32,635 bases of DNA from Actinomycetes bacterium. Lineage in GTDB: Bacteria > Actinomycetota > UBA4738 > HRBIN12. The stretch's first letter is position 1. Every line of letters starts with the position of its first letter. Below the pieces are notes generated by a model. The model saw only the letters and a list, made by a program, of their open reading frames with translations. It had not been told where the DNA came from and did no database searches. The DNA is taken from positions 1-32,635 of the forward strand of contig JAJNBA010000047.1 in the NCBI GenBank assembly GCA_021155985.1, read 5' to 3'. Positions 7,489 through 15,628 of the stretch are shown one piece after another. The position numbers and the translations under genes are program-made.

Positions 7489-8268
7489 TCAGTACATCAC
7501 CATGCCGCCGCTCACGTTCAGGTCTGCCCCGGTCACGGCTGTGAGCTCGCCGAGCGTGAGCGCGACGACGGCGTCGGCGACCTCGCGGGCCTCGATCAGC
7601 CTCCCGACCGGGATGTCGGCGACCATCTCCGCTCGCGCATCCTCCGCCGAGATGCCGCGGCCCTCCGCCTGCGCCCGGAACGCCCATGCCATCCGCTCCC
7701 CCTCCACCGGTCCGGGCGACACGAGGTTCACCCGGACACCGGAGGGAGCGGTCTCGAGCGCGAGCGTGCGGACGAGCCCCACGAGGGCGAGCTTGCTGGC
7801 CGCGTACGGGGTGCGCCCCCACAAGGGGCGCTTGCCCGTCATCGATCCGATCACCACGATCGAACCACCGCCACGCTCGAGCATCGCGGGCAGGAACGCT
7901 CGTGCGCAGAGGAACACGCCGGTCACGTTCACCGCGAACGTCTCCTCCCACGCCTGACGATCGAGTTCCCACAGCGGCCCGCTGGGACCGCCCACGCCGC
8001 TGTTCGCCACGAGCGCGTCGGCGGCGCCGAACCGTTCCGCCGCTTCAGCGGCGAGCGCCGCGACGTCCTCCTCCGAGGTCACGTCGGTGCGGACGCACGC
8101 GGTGGCGGCGCCGAGCGCCGCGGCGGCCTCTGCGGTGGCGTCGAGGGTCACCGGATCGCGCCCTGCCAACACGACGTCCGCGCCGGCGGACGCCAATCCG
8201 ATCGCGATCTCTCGTCCGATCCCGCGACCGGCCCCGGTGACCACGGTCACCGGTCGTCGACCGCTCAT
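7489..8268 (-). CDS. Short-chain dehydrogenase/reductase
   Basis: A 259-aa classical SDR. The cofactor loop TGAGRGIG (11-18), NSGVGG at 89-94 (the NAG position), Asn114, Ser142, Tyr155 and Lys159 (YAASK) complete the catalytic tetrad. It probably oxidises a secondary alcohol with NAD(P). Its ATG overlaps the stop of the HisD-like gene in an ATGA arrangement, indicating translational coupling. Next to an HpsN-like dehydrogenase and a zinc alcohol dehydrogenase it sits where HpsO is found in dihydroxypropanesulfonate degradation clusters; that link is inference from context, since SDR sequences do not reveal the substrate. Confidence 0.92.
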   Translation of the reverse strand: MSGRRPVTVVTGAGRGIGREIAIGLASAGADVVLAGRDPVTLDATAEAAAALGAATACVRTDVTSEEDVAALAAEAAERFGAADALVANSGVGGPSGPLWELDRQAWEETFAVNVTGVFLCARAFLPAMLERGGGSIVVIGSMTGKRPLWGRTPYAASKLALVGLVRTLALETAPSGVRVNLVSPGPVEGERMAWAFRAQAEGRGISAEDARAEMVADIPVGRLIEAREVADAVVALTLGELTAVTGADLNVSGGMVMY

Positions 8269-9590
8269 CCCTCGTCCTCGAGGGGATGCGTCGGGGGGAT
8301 CGCGGGGAGGGCGTCCGGATACCGAGCCGGGTCGACCCGGAGCCTCGCGGTGAGCGCGTGGCCGAACATCAGCTCGGCGTCGGCGATCGCCGCGGTGGAC
8401 GCGGCGACACGTGCCGACCCCTCGGCCGTGACCCGTTGATACGTGACGGCCTTCAGGAACTTCCCGACCCACAATCCGCCCGTGTACCGAGCCGCCCCGC
8501 GAGTGGGGAGCACATGGTTCGTCCCGATCGCCTTGTCGGAGTACGCCACCGTCGCATGGGTCCCGAGGAAGAGCGTGCCGTAGGAGCTCATCCGCTTCAG
8601 GTACCAGTCGGGATCCTCCGTCTGGATCTCGAGGTGCTCCGGCGCGATGTCGTCGGCGACCGCGGCTGCCTCCTCCTCGTCCTCGCACACGATGATCGCC
8701 CCGTGATCGCGCCACGCGGTACCGGCGACCTCCTTCGTGGGCCACTCGCCTTCGAGCCATGCGTCGACCGCGTCGCTCACGGCGCGAGCGAGATCCTCCG
8801 AAGTGGTCACCAGGGTGGCGGGCGACGTCGGACCGTGCTCGGCCTGTCCGAGCAGATCCGCGGCGACGATCGCCGGGTCGGCGGAGTCGTCCGCCAGCAC
8901 CATCACCTCGGTCGGCCCCGCCAGCAGGTCGATCCCCACGGTGCCGAACAGCTGACGCTTGGCCTCCGCGACGTAGGCGTTCCCGGCCCCGACCAGCATG
9001 TCCACGGGCTCGAGGTCTTCGATGCCGAACGCCATCGCAGCGAACGCCTGGACCCCGCCGATACAGAGGATCTCGTCGGCTCCCGACGTCACCATCGCGT
9101 AGAGCTGGGGCGGATGCATCCCGGCCGGCCCGCGCGGCGGCGCGCACGCCACCACGCGCGGCACCTCCGCCACCTTGGGCACGAGCACGGTCATGATCGC
9201 GGAAGCGATCAGCGGGTAGAGGCCGCCCGGCGAGTACGCGCCGACGGCGCCTACCGGAAGGAACCGCTGTCCGAGCGTGACGCCGGGCAGGGTCTCCCAC
9301 TCCTCGTCGACCAGGGTCGATCGCTGCATCTCCGCGAACCCACGGATCTGCGCCTGCGCGAACGCGATGTGCTCGCGAAGTTCGTCGCTGATCACATCGG
9401 CGGCATCGCGGAGGGCGTCGTCGGCGACGCGGAACGACGGTGGGCTCCAGCCGTCGAACCGGTCGGAGTAGCGGCGCACCGCCGCCTCGCCGTCGCGCTC
9501 CACGGCTCCGAGGATCTCGCTGACGGTCGCGCGGATCTCGGACCACGTCTCCTCGGCGACCCCGGTCCGCTCCTTGAGGTATCGAGCCAT
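8265..9590 (-). CDS. Histidinol dehydrogenase family protein, HpsN-like (sulfopropanediol 3-dehydrogenase type)
   Basis: A 441-aa NAD-dependent four-electron alcohol dehydrogenase of the HisD family. The zinc ligands Gln249 and His252 (GQAEHG), Asp352 (YSDKAIG) and His411 (FGHALTA) and the catalytic Glu318-His319 pair (APEHLE) are all present. The stretch TNHVLPTRGAARYTGGLWVG resembles catabolic relatives such as HpsN more than biosynthetic HisD, and there are no histidine-biosynthesis neighbours. HpsN oxidises 2,3-dihydroxypropane-1-sulfonate to sulfolactate; another primary alcohol is possible here. ATG 9590 follows GGAGGG. It is the first gene of the leftward operon, with a perfect TATAAT in the promoter, and divergent from the dehydrogenase-regulator fusion. 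Confidence 0.88.
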   Translation of the reverse strand: MARYLKERTGVAEETWSEIRATVSEILGAVERDGEAAVRRYSDRFDGWSPPSFRVADDALRDAADVISDELREHIAFAQAQIRGFAEMQRSTLVDEEWETLPGVTLGQRFLPVGAVGAYSPGGLYPLIASAIMTVLVPKVAEVPRVVACAPPRGPAGMHPPQLYAMVTSGADEILCIGGVQAFAAMAFGIEDLEPVDMLVGAGNAYVAEAKRQLFGTVGIDLLAGPTEVMVLADDSADPAIVAADLLGQAEHGPTSPATLVTTSEDLARAVSDAVDAWLEGEWPTKEVAGTAWRDHGAIIVCEDEEEAAAVADDIAPEHLEIQTEDPDWYLKRMSSYGTLFLGTHATVAYSDKAIGTNHVLPTRGAARYTGGLWVGKFLKAVTYQRVTAEGSARVAASTAAIADAELMFGHALTARLRVDPARYPDALPAIPPTHPLEDEG

Positions 9591-9632
9591 CGCACCCTCC
9601 TCTCGGATCGGCTCGGTGCCCGACAGTTCGTA

Positions 9633-9645
9633 TATTATATCTAGG
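9633..9645. promoter_or_regulatory. AT-rich shared motif with -10 element in divergent promoter
   Basis: TATTATATCTAGG matches about 10 of 13 positions of the motif before the binding proteins. On the minus strand it contains a perfect TATAAT (9634-9639), a -10 box for the HisD-like operon with a leader of about 37 bases. The 95-base region also drives the rightward fusion gene at 9686, so a repressor here would control both sides. Confidence 0.5.
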
Positions 9646-9685
9646 CAACGCGCCGGGGCCACCCGGCTCGATCGCGGAGGAGCCC

Positions 9686-11350
9686 ATGCGCGCGATGGCG
9701 GTCGTGGACTACGGGAAGCCGTTGGAGCTCATGGACCTGCCCGAGCCCGAGCTCCGGCCGGGATTCGCGTTGCTGGAGGTCATCTCCTGCGGCGTCTGCT
9801 TCAGCGACGTCAAGACCTCCCGCGGTCGGATGCCGTTCAGCGAGGACCTCCGGCTCCCGCACATCCCCGGCCACGAGATCTACGGTCGGGTGATCGCCTC
9901 CGATCCCGAGGGAGCGGTGGCGGAAGGCACCCGCGCCGTCGTCTACCACTACTGGCCGTGCGGGGCCTGCTCCGCGTGTCGCCGTGGCGACGAGACGCTC
10001 TGCCGCAACATGGTCGGCTGGGCGGGTTTCACCCATCCCGGCGGCTTCACCGAACGGATGGCGGTCCCGGTGGGTCGGCTGGTGCCGATCCCGGCGTCGA
10101 TCGATCCGATCCACGCTGCGCCGATGTCGTGCGCGCTGGGGACGGCCTATCGCTCCGTCGTCACGCGAGGTGGCGTGGGCGCCGGGATGACGGCCGCGAT
10201 CGTCGGGCTGGGCGGTGTCGGGATCCACGCAGCGCAGATGGGCCGAGCCGCGGGCGCCCGCACGGCCGGGTTCGACGTCCACGAGCCCACCCTCGCGGCG
10301 GCTCGAGACCTCGAGCTCCAGGTCTGGCGGGCCGACGACGACGCGGCGATCGACGCCGTGATCGGCGGCACAAACGATGAAGGGGTCGACGTGGTCGTCG
10401 ACACGGTGGGACACGACGACACCCTCGACCTCGCCCGACGGCTGGTTCGTCCGGGCGGGCGGGTCGTCGTCGTCGGCTACACGCCCACGTCCGCGCTCTC
10501 CGTTCCGACCCCGAGGCTCGTCCTGGACGAGGTGGACTACGTGGGGTCGCGCTACGCGCACCGCGACGACCTCGCGAAGGCCGTCGCGCTCGTGGCGCGC
10601 GGCCTCGTATCGACCGTGGTGGGGATGATCCGACCCCTCGAGGGGGTGAAAGCCGTCCGATATCGTGAGCGCCGGCTGATGGCCTACCGACAGGACGCGC
10701 TCGGGCGGGACACCACCGCGAAGGTCGTCGCGGAGCGGCTCCGCGACGAGATCCAGCACGGCACGTTGGCCCCCGGAACCAGGCTGCGGCAGAACGACGT
10801 CGCGGAGCGGTTCGGCGTGAGCACGACACCCGTCCGTGAGGCGTTCGCGCAGCTGCAGGCGGAGGGCCTGGTCAGGATCGACCCGCACCGCGGAGCGGTG
10901 GTCTTCCACCCGAGCGTGGACGACGTGCTCGAGTTCTACGAGATCCGCGAGGCACTGGAGTCCGTCGCGGTCGCACACGCGATCCCGAACCTGCGCAAGG
11001 ACGTCGCTCGCGACCTCGGCGCGCTGATCGAGCGGATGCGTCGGACGGAGGACGCCAGGAAGTGGCTCAAACTGAACGACCAGTTCCATCTGCGTCTCTA
11101 CGAAGGTGCCGCGCGGCCTCGCCTCTCGGGCCTGATCGACAGCCTGCGCGACGCCTCCGCCCCGTACATCCACATGTTCGTGGCCTCGAGGCCGCCCTCG
11201 GAGCGGGCGAACGAACAGCACCAGGAGATCCTGGATGCGTGCGTCCGCGGCGATGCGGCGGGCGCGAAGCGGGCCATCCGCGAACACCTGCGAAGCGCCG
11301 CCCGCGACCTCGCCGCGTTCCTCGCCGCCCAGGAAAGCAGCACCCCCTAG
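9686..11350 (+). CDS. Zinc-dependent alcohol dehydrogenase fused in frame to a GntR/FCD regulator
   Basis: One 554-aa reading frame with two proteins' worth of sequence. Residues 1-331 are a medium-chain dehydrogenase: catalytic zinc ligands Cys38, His63-Glu64 and Cys149, structural-zinc cysteines 92, 95, 98 and 106, and Rossmann loop GLGGVG (174-179). The usual last 20-25 residues of the family are missing after RPLEGVKAV. Residues 332-554 are a full GntR regulator: winged helix with DVAERFGVSTTPVREAF, then an FCD domain with LNDQFHLRLY and EQHQEIL. ATG 10679 could be an internal start for the regulator alone, but it has no good ribosome-binding site. ATG 9686 follows GGAGGA. The join looks like a deletion that removed the dehydrogenase tail and the spacer. 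It is divergent from the HpsN-like operon, so the enzyme could play an HpsP-like role. A genuine bifunctional protein or a damaged pair are both possible. Confidence 0.85.
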   Translation: MRAMAVVDYGKPLELMDLPEPELRPGFALLEVISCGVCFSDVKTSRGRMPFSEDLRLPHIPGHEIYGRVIASDPEGAVAEGTRAVVYHYWPCGACSACRRGDETLCRNMVGWAGFTHPGGFTERMAVPVGRLVPIPASIDPIHAAPMSCALGTAYRSVVTRGGVGAGMTAAIVGLGGVGIHAAQMGRAAGARTAGFDVHEPTLAAARDLELQVWRADDDAAIDAVIGGTNDEGVDVVVDTVGHDDTLDLARRLVRPGGRVVVVGYTPTSALSVPTPRLVLDEVDYVGSRYAHRDDLAKAVALVARGLVSTVVGMIRPLEGVKAVRYRERRLMAYRQDALGRDTTAKVVAERLRDEIQHGTLAPGTRLRQNDVAERFGVSTTPVREAFAQLQAEGLVRIDPHRGAVVFHPSVDDVLEFYEIREALESVAVAHAIPNLRKDVARDLGALIERMRRTEDARKWLKLNDQFHLRLYEGAARPRLSGLIDSLRDASAPYIHMFVASRPPSERANEQHQEILDACVRGDAAGAKRAIREHLRSAARDLAAFLAAQESSTP

Positions 11351-11368
11351 CGCGACCCGGGACCGCCT

Positions 11369-11393
11369 GCCCCGCCTTGACGGTCGGCGGGGC
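11369..11393 (+). terminator. GC-rich hairpin after the dehydrogenase-regulator fusion
   Basis: GCCCCGCC (11369-11376) pairs perfectly with GGCGGGGC (11386-11393) around a nine-base loop, 19 bases after the stop at 11350. There is no T-tract. The loop contains TTGACG, which is also the likely -35 of the next operon's promoter. Confidence 0.5.
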
Positions 11394-11406
11394 GGCTCTC
11401 TAGACT
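11377..11406 (+). promoter_or_regulatory. Sigma-70-like promoter for ABC cassette A
   Basis: TTGACG (11377-11382) and TAGACT (11401-11406) are separated by 18 bases, placing the transcription start near 11413, inside the AT-rich motif at 11410-11422. An operator over the start site suits repression. The leader to the ATG at 11531 would be about 118 bases. Confidence 0.5.
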
Positions 11407-11409
11407 GCG

Positions 11410-11422
11410 CATTATATATAGT
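11410..11422. promoter_or_regulatory. AT-rich operator motif CATTATATATAGT, copy before binding protein 2
   Basis: Identical over these 13 bases to 18090-18102; with five bases upstream included, 17 of 18 match. ATTATATATAGT is near-palindromic (10 of 12 positions symmetric), as expected for a dimeric regulator, and stands out sharply against the G+C-rich background. Confidence 0.6.
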
Positions 11423-11530
11423 ACGCTGGAAGGTGGGGGACGCGGAACGGCGACCCGGCCCTGGGATCCCCCACCGCGGCCTCGATCCTGGCCGTGCGAG
11501 TCCCAACGGGTCCCGACGAGGGAGGGGCGG

Positions 11531-12592
11531 ATGCGGACGAGGAGTCTGGTACGACTCGTGGCGGCGACATGCGCGCTCGCGCTCATCGCAGCGGCGTGCG
11601 GTGAGGACGGGGGGACGGGAGGCGACGGCGAGCGAGCGATCGTCCGCTTCGCGTTTTCTCCGGACCCGGTGATCGACTGGATGAACGACCAGGGGATCAT
11701 CCCGGAGTACGAGGAGCAGTACAACGTCCGGCTGGTGACGACGTCCACCTGGGACGAGTTCACGTTCTTCGCCGGAGGGCACGGGGACATCGTGTCGATG
11801 GCGACGTACGAAACCCCGCTCCTCGAACAGGAGACCGGCGTCGACACCGTCACGTTCGGCTCGTACAACAACCTGCGCGTCCCCGTCTTCGTCCGGTCGG
11901 ACTCCGACTACGAGACGTTCGAGGATCTGCAAGGCACGAAGGTCGCCGTCCCGAGCGCGGTCTCCTCGACGATCGTGTGGGGGATGTTCATCAAGGACTG
12001 GTACGGCCTCGACTTCTGCATCGAGCGCCCCGATGGGAGCGATTGCGCAGACTACGAAGTCATCGAGGGCGACCACTTCGCGAACATGGAGCTCCTCGTC
12101 CGCGGCGATATCGAGGCATGCGTCTGCATCCCCGAGGCAGGCTTCCCGTATTGGCGAACCGGCGAGATCCGCGCGCTGTACGAGCCGACTCCCTCTCCGT
12201 GGGAGATCTACGCCGACATGTACGCCGACGGGCACAAGGGTCTGAACGGCAACAACTTCGTCGCCCGGAAGGACTGGTTCGAGAGCCACCCGAACGAGGT
12301 CGCCTTCTTCCTCGCGCTGTGGGAACGCGGGATCCAGGAGTGGTTCGAGAACAAGGAAGAGATCATCCGGACCTACCCGCAGCACTTCGCGGTGGAGGAC
12401 GACGAGGACGTCGACTTCGCGGTCCAGTTCATGGAGGAGCACGACTTCTTCACGGACACCGTGTATCTCGACGAGGAGTGGATAGAGAACGAGACGGCTG
12501 TGTACGACCTCATGAAGCAGACCGGCTGGATGGATGCCGACGCCGAGGTTCCCGAGTTCCAGGTCGTGGAGCCGAGCGAGCCGGAGGAGTGA
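11531..12592 (+). CDS. ABC transporter substrate-binding lipoprotein, NMT1/THI5-TauA type (paralogue 2)
   Basis: A 353-aa lipid-anchored binding protein: basic N-terminus, hydrophobic stretch and lipobox at Cys23, with only a short Gly-rich linker. It shares SPDPVIDWMNDQGI, AGGHGDIVSM, ETPLLEQETG and RTYPQHFAVED with the paralogues at 53 and 18184. A CIERPDGSDC segment (about residues 164-173) and a nearby CVC add cysteines not seen in the other two, possibly a disulfide. It is the first gene of cassette A and delivers substrate to the two permeases that follow. The ATG follows GGGAGGGG. The upstream AT-rich motif suggests substrate-dependent derepression. The ligand is unknown. Confidence 0.92.
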   Translation: MRTRSLVRLVAATCALALIAAACGEDGGTGGDGERAIVRFAFSPDPVIDWMNDQGIIPEYEEQYNVRLVTTSTWDEFTFFAGGHGDIVSMATYETPLLEQETGVDTVTFGSYNNLRVPVFVRSDSDYETFEDLQGTKVAVPSAVSSTIVWGMFIKDWYGLDFCIERPDGSDCADYEVIEGDHFANMELLVRGDIEACVCIPEAGFPYWRTGEIRALYEPTPSPWEIYADMYADGHKGLNGNNFVARKDWFESHPNEVAFFLALWERGIQEWFENKEEIIRTYPQHFAVEDDEDVDFAVQFMEEHDFFTDTVYLDEEWIENETAVYDLMKQTGWMDADAEVPEFQVVEPSEPEE

Positions 12593-12687
12593 CGAGCGAC
12601 GTCGGAGCGGGTACGGACCGTGTGAGCTGAGCGATCGGTCGGCGGGCGACGGGCCGGCCGACCCGATCGGACTGGAGAACGACGCAG

Positions 12688-13527
12688 GTGGCGACGCAGG
12701 ACGTGGAGGCGACCGCACCGGCGGTGCGGATCGACAGCGAGCCGGAGGAACCCAGGCCGGAACGCGCTCGCCGTCAGCGGTACCTCCTCTGGCGGATCGC
12801 GGGCTACGTCCTGTTCATCGGCGCATGGGCGTTCATCTCGAGCCTCACCGAGCCGTACATCCTGCCCTCGCCGGTAGCGGTCCTCCGCAAGATGGTGGAG
12901 GTGGTCGGCCGCGACGACTTCTGGGTCAACATCTTCGCGACCCTCCGTCACCTCGCGATCGGGTTCACGCTCGCGTTCGTGATCGGCAGCGCGATCGGCA
13001 TCGCGATGGGCCGGAGCGCGTACTGGGATGCCTTCTTCCGTGACTACGTGATGCTCACGCTAACGACGCCCGGCCTGGTGTTCGCGCTCGTGTGCGTGAT
13101 GATCTTCGGCTTGCTCGACATCGGGCCGATCGTCGCGATCGTCCTCACCTCGTTCGCGCACGTCACGGTGAACGTCGTCGAAGGCGTCCGCGCGATCCCG
13201 CGAGAGCTGATGGACATGGCGACGGCGTACGGTGTGCCCCGGTCCACGAGGATCCGAAACATCGTGCTGCCCGCGGTCGCGCCCTTCCTGTTCACGGCCA
13301 TCCGCTACGGGTTCGCGATCGCGTGGAAGATCACCGCGCTCACGGAACTCTTCGGCCAGACCGACGGGGTCGGGATCCAGATCCGCGTCGAGTTCCTGTT
13401 CTTCGACATCGCCGGCGTGCTGGCCTGGGCCTTCTTCCTCGTCGGCTTCGCGCTCGTGATGGAACGGCTCGTCCTCCAGCGGCTCGAGCGCCGGTTCTTC
13501 CGCTGGCGACCGAAAGCGTTCGCGTAG
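12688..13527 (+). CDS. ABC transporter permease, NitT/TauT (SsuC/TauC) type, cassette A subunit 1
   Basis: A 279-aa inner-membrane permease. A charged cytoplasmic N-terminus (1-33) precedes about six helices. YILPSPVAVLRKMVE after the first helix is typical of TauC/SsuC proteins, and the coupling loop EGVRAIPRELMDMATAYGVP (165-184) is the EAA motif that docks on the ATPase. GTG 12688 follows GGAG, 95 bases after the binding-protein stop. Next to it is a second, non-identical permease; most NitT/TauT systems use one permease as a homodimer, so a heterodimer is likely here. Confidence 0.92.
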   Translation: MATQDVEATAPAVRIDSEPEEPRPERARRQRYLLWRIAGYVLFIGAWAFISSLTEPYILPSPVAVLRKMVEVVGRDDFWVNIFATLRHLAIGFTLAFVIGSAIGIAMGRSAYWDAFFRDYVMLTLTTPGLVFALVCVMIFGLLDIGPIVAIVLTSFAHVTVNVVEGVRAIPRELMDMATAYGVPRSTRIRNIVLPAVAPFLFTAIRYGFAIAWKITALTELFGQTDGVGIQIRVEFLFFDIAGVLAWAFFLVGFALVMERLVLQRLERRFFRWRPKAFA

Positions 13528-13536
13528 GAGGCAGTG

Positions 13537-14418
13537 ATGGACACCACGGCAAGCTCGGGCAGCGTCGTCCGATCCGGGCGATCGTGGTTCCAGCGCACGT
13601 TCGTCACACCACGCGCCGCGCGGATCACGGCACCGGTGTTGTTCCTCGTTGCGTGGCAGCTTCGGCTCATGGATCGCTTCCTCGGCCTGCTGTTCCCGGG
13701 TCGAACCGAGTCCGCGCTGCTCCCGACGCCCGCCGAGGTCGTCGAGGCGATGTGGGAGCAGCTGCTGGACGGCAGGCTGCTGGAGGCGTTCTCGGTGAGT
13801 CTCTTGCGCCTCGCGCTCGGCTTCGCGCTGGCTCTCCTCGTCGGCTCGATCGTCGGCCTCGCGATGGGGCTCTCCTCGCGGATCGAGGCGATGCTGCACG
13901 ACTTCGTGATCGTCGGGCTCACGTTCCCCTACCTGATCTGGGGGCTCCTCGTCGCGATGTGGTTCGGCTACGGAACGATCGGCCCCGTTCTGGTGGTCTT
14001 CATCGCGGGGCTGCCGTACGTGATCCTGAACATGTCCGAAGGGGTGCATGACGTGTCGAAGGAGCTCCGCGATATGGCGGCTGCGTACGAGATCCCTCGC
14101 GATCGGGTGATGCGGCACTTGATCCTGCCGTCGCTCAGCCCGTTCTTCTTCGCCTCGCTCCGCTACGGCCTCGCGAACGGCTGGAAGGGACTGATCCTCG
14201 CCGAGGTGTTCGCGGCGACATCCGGCGCCGGCTGGCACATCACCTCGATGCGCGACTACGGCGACTTCGCAGGGGTCGTGGGATTCGCGATCTACTTCGC
14301 GCTGTTCTCGATCGTGGTCGAGCGGCTGGTCTTCGGCCGGCTGTCCCGCCGGGTCTTCCGCTGGCGACCGGCGACGGGCCGAGACGTGAGCGAGCCCCCC
14401 GAGGTAGCAGCCCCATGA
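13537..14418 (+). CDS. ABC transporter permease, NitT/TauT type, cassette A subunit 2
   Basis: A 293-aa permease with about six helices and the EAA-type loop EGVHDVSKELRDMAAAYEIP. LLPTPAEVVEAMWEQL after helix 1 is the family signature. It differs clearly from its neighbour at 12688, yet both end in FRWRP, showing common ancestry. ATG 13537 lies five bases after AGGAGG; GTG 13534 directly precedes it. The spacing of nine bases after the previous stop supports one operon and stoichiometric pairing with subunit 1. Confidence 0.92.
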   Translation: MDTTASSGSVVRSGRSWFQRTFVTPRAARITAPVLFLVAWQLRLMDRFLGLLFPGRTESALLPTPAEVVEAMWEQLLDGRLLEAFSVSLLRLALGFALALLVGSIVGLAMGLSSRIEAMLHDFVIVGLTFPYLIWGLLVAMWFGYGTIGPVLVVFIAGLPYVILNMSEGVHDVSKELRDMAAAYEIPRDRVMRHLILPSLSPFFFASLRYGLANGWKGLILAEVFAATSGAGWHITSMRDYGDFAGVVGFAIYFALFSIVVERLVFGRLSRRVFRWRPATGRDVSEPPEVAAP

Positions 14419-14446
14419 ACCTGTCGACCGAGGAGGCCTGACCGAG

Positions 14447-15187
14447 ATGGCGACCGTATCCGTGCAGAACCTCAGGAAGGTGTTCCCCGGCGAGGGCCGC
14501 GACGTCGTCGCCCTCGAAGACGTCTCGTTCGAAGCCTCTGGTCACACGTTCGTCAGCATCGTGGGGCCGTCGGGCTGTGGCAAGTCCACCCTTCTGAACA
14601 TCCTGGCGGGGGTGGAAACACCGACGGAGGGGACGGCCGACATCACGAAGGATGGATCGCGAGCCCGCGTCGGCTACGTGTTCCAGGCACCGCGTCTCCT
14701 CCCTTGGCGCTCGGTGATGGACAACATGCTGTTCGTCCAGGCCGAGCAGACCGACCAGGTGCGCGAGCGCGCCTCGCGCTACCTGGCGATGGTGGGGCTG
14801 AGCGAGCAGCACAAGGCGTGGCCGGCGCAGCTCTCTGGCGGCATGCAGCAGCGGGTGGGCATCGCCCGCGCGTTCTCGATCGAGCCGGACGCCCTGTTGA
14901 TGGACGAGCCGTTCAGCCACCTCGACGCGATCACCGCGCGTGGGCTGCGGCGGGAGCTCCACTCGATGTGGATGGAGACGAAGAAGACGGTCCTGTTCGT
15001 GACCCACGACGTGGGCGAGGCAGTCGAGCTCTCCGACCGTATCGTGATCCTCGAGAAGGGCGGGAAGCTCCGCAAGGACCTGAGCCTGGATCTTCCGTTC
15101 CCGCGCGATCCCGCCGACGACAAGGTCGCGTTGACGAAGGCGGAGGTGCTGCGCGAGTTCGAAGAGCTGGACCTGATCGCAACCTAG
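14447..15187 (+). CDS. ABC transporter ATP-binding protein, NitT/TauT type, cassette A
   Basis: A 246-aa nucleotide-binding subunit. Walker [10 protein letters not shown] (40-48), Q-loop FQAPRLLPW, signature LSGGMQQR, Walker B LLMDEP with SHLD, and the switch His in VTHD are intact. A single ATPase gene serves two permeases, so it acts as a homodimer. The C-terminal tail (LSLDLPFPRDP) matches SsuB/TauB-like subunits. It is highly similar to the cassette B ATPase at 21019. It starts 28 bases after the permease stop and is followed by two cupin genes. Confidence 0.95.
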   Translation: MATVSVQNLRKVFPGEGRDVVALEDVSFEASGHTFVSIVGPSGCGKSTLLNILAGVETPTEGTADITKDGSRARVGYVFQAPRLLPWRSVMDNMLFVQAEQTDQVRERASRYLAMVGLSEQHKAWPAQLSGGMQQRVGIARAFSIEPDALLMDEPFSHLDAITARGLRRELHSMWMETKKTVLFVTHDVGEAVELSDRIVILEKGGKLRKDLSLDLPFPRDPADDKVALTKAEVLREFEELDLIAT

Positions 15188-15230
15188 TCATCGTTCCCAC
15201 CTTTTCCGACACCGACGAAGGAGGACCACG

Positions 15231-15578
15231 ATGGGCAAGATCTCGTTCGACCGAGACGACGACAATCTCGTCACGCCGCAGTACTCGGAGGCACGCGGCC
15301 CCGTCCTGCGCAGCGAGAAGGTCGAGGTGACGAAGGCGATGTTCGCGAAGGACAGGGGCGCGAAGACACATGCCCACCCCGAGGAGCAGGTCTTCTACAT
15401 CGTGAGCGGGCGGCTGCGCGTCACGTGCGACGGCGAGACGTACGAGGTCGGGCCCGGCGAGGGCAGCTTCCATCCGTCGAACGCAGAGCACACCGTGACG
15501 GCGCTCGAGGATACCGTCGCGATCAGCTTCAAGAACCTCGTCGACTCGATCTACGAGCCGACCGGCGAGCTGAGATAG
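15231..15578 (+). CDS. Small cupin-domain protein (tandem copy 1)
   Basis: A 115-aa single-domain cupin. Motif 1 reads THAHPEEQVFYIVSG, with two His and one Glu metal ligands; motif 2 has GEGSFHPSNAEH with the last His. Such proteins bind a metal and act as isomerases, dioxygenases, decarboxylases or small-molecule sensors, and nothing narrows this further. ATG 15231 follows GGAGGA. It is followed by a paralogue 50 bases on; both open with F-D-x-(n)-VTP-(Q/K)-YS. The location straight after an ABC cassette suggests action on the imported compound. Confidence 0.88.
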   Translation: MGKISFDRDDDNLVTPQYSEARGPVLRSEKVEVTKAMFAKDRGAKTHAHPEEQVFYIVSGRLRVTCDGETYEVGPGEGSFHPSNAEHTVTALEDTVAISFKNLVDSIYEPTGELR

Positions 15579-15628
15579 CCGTACCCAGGTCGCAACCACC
15601 CTTCGACAGATCGAAAGGAGCACCTGAC

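Noticed and set aside
9641-12718. Very long minus-strand open frame (over 1000 codons)
   Set aside because: It lies antisense to the dehydrogenase-regulator fusion and binding protein 2, has biased Arg/Asp/His-rich composition and no domain features; an artefact of high G+C codon bias.
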